From: Gemmatimonadota bacterium
Lineage (GTDB): Bacteria > Gemmatimonadota > Gemmatimonadetes > Longimicrobiales > Gaopeijiaceae
Reading direction: 5' to 3'
Length of the DNA: 8,941 bases
Assembly (NCBI GenBank): GCA_030550695.1
Contig: JAUQOX010000110.1
Coordinates: forward strand, 1 to 8,941
The notes under the pieces were generated by a model that was not told the origin of the DNA, ran no database searches, and saw only the letters and a list, made by a program, of their open reading frames with translations. The position numbers and the translations under genes were made by a program. Below, piece after piece: positions 6,203 to 8,941 of this stretch (positions are counted from its first letter, which is position 1; each line of letters begins with the position of its first letter).

Positions 6203-6879
6203 TGGAATACCTTCGGATGTTGGGGGCGGTCGTCTGGAAAGACCTGGTGGTGGAACTCCGCACCCGGGAGCGGTTCGCGGCTATGGCGGGTTTCACCGTG
6301 TTGGTGGGCATCCTGTTCAACTACGCGGTGGATCCCACCGTGGTGGATCCCCAGGGCATCGCTGCGGGGATGGTCTGGTTGACGGTGGTTTTCGGTGGGA
6401 TGCTGGGCCTGGGGAGAACATTTCATCTGGAAGAGGACGAGGGAGCTTTTCAAGGGGTACTTCTGAGCCCGATCCCCCGCGATGCCCTGTATCTGGGCAA
6501 GGTGGTCGCGAATTTTGTTCTCCTGGTCTTGGTGACCGCCTTGGTTTTCGCGGTATTCGGTCTTTTCTTCGGTCTGAGTTTCGGGCGGGCGCCGGGGACC
6601 CTCGCAGCTGTAGTGGCTTTAGGGACTCTCGGTTTCGTGGCCGTGGGAACCCTCTTCAGTGCCGTATCCGCACGCACCACCATGGGGGAGACGTTGCTCC
6701 CCATCCTGGTTTTTCCCCTGCTGGTGCCGGTGGTGATCTACGGGGTTACCGCCACCAAGAGCCTCCTGGCCGGGATTCCTGCGGCGGAGGTAGAAGGGAA
6801 CTTGCGGATGCTGGCTGCTTTTGCTCTGGCAGCCCTCGCTGCGGGAGCGATCCTCTTTCGTCATGTCGTGGAGGAATAG
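6202..6879 (+). CDS. ccmB: Cytochrome c maturation ABC transporter permease CcmB
   Basis: CcmB is the membrane subunit paired with CcmA. The 225-residue product is close to the usual size (about 220). It starts with an amphipathic segment ending KDLVVELRTRE, which is typical of the family. About six hydrophobic segments follow, at roughly 26-42, 54-72, 102-124, 132-155, 163-186 and 201-219. The acidic loop FHLEEDEGAFQGVLLSPI (75-92) and the segment TLLPILVFPLLVPVVIYG (164-181) are characteristic CcmB blocks. The start is ATG 6202, which shares its A with the ccmA stop (TAATG); GGTGGAGG ends 10 bases upstream. The ccmC ATG follows the ccmB stop with no gap. Translation of A, B and C is therefore likely coupled, as suits subunits of one membrane complex. 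Confidence 0.93.
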   Translation: MEYLRMLGAVVWKDLVVELRTRERFAAMAGFTVLVGILFNYAVDPTVVDPQGIAAGMVWLTVVFGGMLGLGRTFHLEEDEGAFQGVLLSPIPRDALYLGKVVANFVLLVLVTALVFAVFGLFFGLSFGRAPGTLAAVVALGTLGFVAVGTLFSAVSARTTMGETLLPILVFPLLVPVVIYGVTATKSLLAGIPAAEVEGNLRMLAAFALAALAAGAILFRHVVEE

Positions 6880-7593
6880 ATGAGCAGGAACCTACGCTGG
6901 TCTGCGCTGGTTCTGGGTATGTTGGGCACCGCGGGGGCCCTGGCCCTCCATTGGATGGTCTTCTTCTGGGTTCCCACGGAGAGGACCATGGGTGTGGTGC
7001 AGCGCATTTTCTACATCCATGTCCCTGCCGCCTGGGTGGCATTCATGGCCTTCGGCATCGTGGCTTTGGCCAGCGTAGGCTACCTGTGGCTGAAGGACGA
7101 GCGGCTCGACCGCGCGGCCGTCTCGGCGGCAGAGGGGGGGATGGTCTTCACTTCGGTGGTGCTTCTCACCGGGCCTCTGTGGGGGAAGGTGGCTTGGGGG
7201 ACGTGGTGGACCTGGGAGCCCCGGCTCACCCTCACGCTCCTCCTTTGGTTCATCTATCTGGGGTATTTCCTGGTACGGTCGGCCACGGAGAACCCCGAAA
7301 GGGGCAAGCGGTTCGCTGCGGTGGTGGGGATCGTGGGAGCGTTGGATATCCCCCTGATCCATGTCAGTGTGCAGTTCTTCCGCTCGCTGCATCCACCCCC
7401 GGTGGTGTTGAAGCCGGAGGGCCCCACCCTCGATTCCGAGATGTTGGTCACCCTCTTTGTGGGCTTGGGGGCCTTCACCCTTCTCTTTTTCTCCTTCTTC
7501 CTGTTCCGATACGGGCTGGAGTACGCTCGTAACCAGATGGTGCGGCGGGGAACCCCTTCGGAAGTCCCCGGGCTCTCAGGAGGTCTTTCGTGA
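6880..7593 (+). CDS. ccmC: Haem-handling membrane protein CcmC
   Basis: CcmC presents haem on the periplasmic face and is required for covalent loading of CcmE. The 237-residue product has about six TM segments, at roughly 8-28, 46-70, 87-104, 117-133, 145-163 and 186-210. The WWD domain is visible at 106-117 (WGTWWTWEPRLT). It carries Glu where E. coli has Asp in WVWDARLT, a conservative change. The two haem-liganding histidines of E. coli CcmC correspond to H47 in YIHVPA and H171 in SLHPPP; H161 is a further His in the last periplasmic-side region. CcsA is a relative with the same WWD domain, but the size, the YIHVPAAW block and the location between ccmB and ccmD make CcmC secure. GAGG at 6871-6874 serves as ribosome binding site. 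The stop overlaps the GTG start of ccmD by four bases. Confidence 0.95.
   Translation: MSRNLRWSALVLGMLGTAGALALHWMVFFWVPTERTMGVVQRIFYIHVPAAWVAFMAFGIVALASVGYLWLKDERLDRAAVSAAEGGMVFTSVVLLTGPLWGKVAWGTWWTWEPRLTLTLLLWFIYLGYFLVRSATENPERGKRFAAVVGIVGALDIPLIHVSVQFFRSLHPPPVVLKPEGPTLDSEMLVTLFVGLGAFTLLFFSFFLFRYGLEYARNQMVRRGTPSEVPGLSGGLS
7578..7584 (+). promoter_or_regulatory. Consensus Shine-Dalgarno for ccmD, supporting its GTG start
   Basis: AGGAGGT ends 5 bases before GTG 7590, inside the 3' end of ccmC. It is the closest match to the consensus in the window. It makes the non-ATG start and the four-base overlap (GTGA) with the ccmC stop convincing, and it suggests strong translation of this small subunit. 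Confidence 0.75.
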
Positions 7594-7820
7594 AGAAGCT
7601 ACTCGTTTGGACTGCGGCTCTGGGGGTTCTCTGGCTTGTCCCCTGGGGGGAGGTTGTGGCTCAGACCGCCGGGGGAGCGACGTCTCCCTTGGCCGGCCAG
7701 AGCCTCAGAGGGTACACCCACATGTTTGTGGCCTATTTCATCGCCTGGGCCCTGATCTTCGGCTGGGTGATCTCCATTGCCCTGCGCCTCGGGCGGCTGG
7801 AAAGGAACCTGAAGGGGTGA
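7590..7820 (+). CDS. ccmD: CcmD-family small membrane protein with an N-terminal signal peptide
   Basis: CcmD is a small single-TM protein that associates with CcmC and helps release haem-loaded CcmE. The 76-residue product starts with a signal-peptide-like segment: KK at 2-3, a hydrophobic core at 4-19, and a possible cleavage site after VVA at 24. A short Gly/Ser/Ala linker follows. The CcmD-like part is YTHMFVAYFIAWALIFGWV (42-60), with a TM at about 44-66 and a basic end RLGRLERNLKG. Classical CcmD has only the TM and tail, so the signal-peptide form is longer than the enterobacterial version. If cleaved, the mature protein would have its N-terminus outside and its basic tail in the cytosol, as expected for CcmD. 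Position right after ccmC and overlapping translation support the call. Confidence 0.85.
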   Translation: MKKLLVWTAALGVLWLVPWGEVVAQTAGGATSPLAGQSLRGYTHMFVAYFIAWALIFGWVISIALRLGRLERNLKG

Positions 7821-7832
7821 GGAGCCCCCAAA

Positions 7833-7852
7833 GCCCCTTCGCCCCGAGGGGC
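7833..7852 (+). terminator. Weak hairpin after ccmD, possible end of the ccm transcript
   Basis: GCCCCT (7833-7838) and AGGGGC (7847-7852) are reverse complements with an 8-base loop, 13 bases after the ccmD stop. No T-run follows, so it is not a standard intrinsic terminator. It could be a partial terminator or mRNA 3'-end stabiliser, or chance in C/G-rich sequence. The whole ccmD-ltaE spacer is 73 bases. Confidence 0.25.
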
Positions 7853-7893
7853 CGGCCATCCGCCCCGTAGGAAGAAGTGCCCCCTGGAGCGCC

Positions 7894-8941
7894 ATGGTTA
7901 CGGGTATCGTAGACCTCAGGAGCGACACGGTCACCCGCCCCACCCCCGCCATGAGGGAGGCCATGGCAGGGGCGGAAGTGGGGGACGATGTGCTGGACGG
8001 AGACCCCACCACCAGGGCGTTGGAGGAGAGGGTCGCCGCACTTTTGGGGAAGGAACGGGCCCTGTTCTTTCCCAGCGGCATCCAAGCGAACCAAACGGCC
8101 CTCGCCATCCTCGGGCGGCCAGGGACCGAGGTGGTCCTGGAGGCGGAGGCCCACATCTTCCACTATGAAGAAGCGGCAGGTGCGGTTTTGAGCGGTCTGC
8201 AGCTCCGCCCGCTGGCGACACCGGACGGCATCCTCAGGGCCGGACGGGTGGAGGAGGCGCTGAGGACGAAAGCCCGATATTCCCCTCAGACCTCCCTGGT
8301 GGCGGTGGAGAATACCCACAACAGCGCCGGCGGAAAGGTCATGCCGCTGGAAACGGCCCGGGACATCGCCCGGGTGGCTTGGGAGGCGGGCGTTCTGGTA
8401 CATCTGGATGGGGCCCGTTTGTGGAACGCTTGTGTGGCTTCCGGCAATGCTCCGAAAGACTACGCCGCCACCGCCGACACGGTCATGGTCTCCCTCTCCA
8501 AGGGGTTGGGGGCGCCGGTGGGCTCGCTCCTGGCGGGTTCCGGGGACCTCATGGAGCGGGCCTGGAGGGTGCGGCGACGCTTGGGGGGAGCCATGCGCCA
8601 GTCCGGAATCCTGGCGGCGGCGGGTCTGTTTGCCCTCGAGCATCATCTTCCCCGCCTCGAAAAGGATCACCGCCGGGCTCGCATCCTGGCCGCGGGGTGG
8701 GCCCAGTTGCCGGGGATCCAGGTGCAAGAGCCGGAAACCAACATCGTCATGGCCGACGTTGTCCTCCCCGGAGTAGGAGCCCAGCAAGTGGTGGAGGCCC
8801 TGGGGAAGGAGGGGGTCCGGGTGGTTCCGTTCGGCCCTCGGCGGATCCGGGCCGTCACCCACCTGGATGTGGACGACGAGGGGGTCGAGGTGGCTGTGGC
8901 GGCCATGGCACGGGCCCTGGCCCGCTGTGCCCAGCTCTCCT
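7894..8941 (+). CDS. ltaE: Low-specificity L-threonine aldolase (3' end just outside window)
   Basis: This PLP enzyme (fold type I) cleaves L-threonine and L-allo-threonine to glycine and acetaldehyde in the cytosol. The frame runs open from ATG 7894 to the right edge: 349 codons, close to the usual full length (about 335-350), so little is missing. The N-terminus has the family signature DLRSDTVTRPT (7-17) and GDDVLDGDPTT (30-40). Other landmarks are FFPSGIQANQ (58-67), His87 in EAHIF (predicted to stack on the PLP ring), ENTHN (139-143), LDGARLWNA (171-179) with Asp172 for the pyridine nitrogen, and SLSKGLGAPVGS (200-211) with Lys203 as the predicted Schiff-base lysine. GGAG at 7886-7889 lies 4 bases before the ATG, which is rather close. 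The 73-base gap after ccmD suggests separate or loosely linked expression; I see no direct functional tie to cytochrome maturation. Confidence 0.93.
   Translation, partial: MVTGIVDLRSDTVTRPTPAMREAMAGAEVGDDVLDGDPTTRALEERVAALLGKERALFFPSGIQANQTALAILGRPGTEVVLEAEAHIFHYEEAAGAVLSGLQLRPLATPDGILRAGRVEEALRTKARYSPQTSLVAVENTHNSAGGKVMPLETARDIARVAWEAGVLVHLDGARLWNACVASGNAPKDYAATADTVMVSLSKGLGAPVGSLLAGSGDLMERAWRVRRRLGGAMRQSGILAAAGLFALEHHLPRLEKDHRRARILAAGWAQLPGIQVQEPETNIVMADVVLPGVGAQQVVEALGKEGVRVVPFGPRRIRAVTHLDVDDEGVEVAVAAMARALARCAQLS

Noticed and set aside
7894..8941. Threonine aldolase as a functional part of the ccm operon (glycine supply for haem synthesis)
   Set aside because: It is separated by a 73-base gap with no shared motif. 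Glycine feeds haem only in organisms using the C4 pathway, for which there is no evidence here.
1..8941. CRISPR arrays, insertion sequences, phage genes or tRNA/rRNA genes
   Set aside because: I saw no regularly spaced direct repeats, transposase or integrase motifs, terminal inverted repeats or structural RNA signatures. All clear genes are housekeeping or respiratory.

Overview
The window is a G+C-rich bacterial chromosomal segment in which every recognisable gene lies on the + strand. Coding is dense and the third codon positions are strongly G/C. A complete System I (Ccm) cytochrome c maturation locus implies c-type cytochromes on the outer face of the cytoplasmic membrane and a respiratory metabolism. 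The variant parts of this locus (a cysteine-type CcmE, a CcmD with a signal peptide, and no ccmG or ccmH) fit a non-enterobacterial lineage such as Desulfovibrio-like deltaproteobacteria or a deep-branching G+C-rich phylum. I cannot name the organism from sequence alone.

Layout: (1) 1-421, the 3' end of mtnA (methylthioribose-1-phosphate isomerase, methionine salvage). (2) 422-475, a short spacer with a perfect 10-bp inverted repeat whose 3' arm runs into the Shine-Dalgarno sequence of the next gene. (3) 476-1981, a complete FGGY kinase best called glycerol kinase (glpK). (4) 1982-2403, a 422-base stretch with no recognised gene; it may hold a 66-codon ORF (2016-2216) and presumably the promoter region of the ccm genes. 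(5) 2404-7820, seven tightly packed genes: ccmE, ccmF, a CcmI-like zinc-ribbon protein, ccmA, ccmB, ccmC and ccmD. (6) 7821-7893, a spacer with a weak hairpin. (7) 7894-8941, a low-specificity L-threonine aldolase (ltaE) that runs off the window.

The ccm cluster is the biological core. By homology, CcmA and CcmB form an ABC transporter that works with CcmC and CcmD to load haem onto CcmE and release it. CcmF then takes haem from CcmE and attaches it to apocytochrome c. Here CcmE carries Cys-x-x-x-Tyr (C126, Y130) where the E. coli protein has its haem-binding His. Neither ccmG nor ccmH, the usual thiol-reduction and apocytochrome-handling genes, is present in the cluster. Their place between ccmF and ccmA is held by a one-TM protein joining a CcmI-like segment to a four-cysteine zinc ribbon. 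This resembles the variant described in Desulfovibrio desulfuricans (Cys-type CcmE, no CcmH needed). The zinc-ribbon protein is the least explained component and the best lead in the window. The flanking mtnA, glpK and ltaE look like ordinary housekeeping neighbours.
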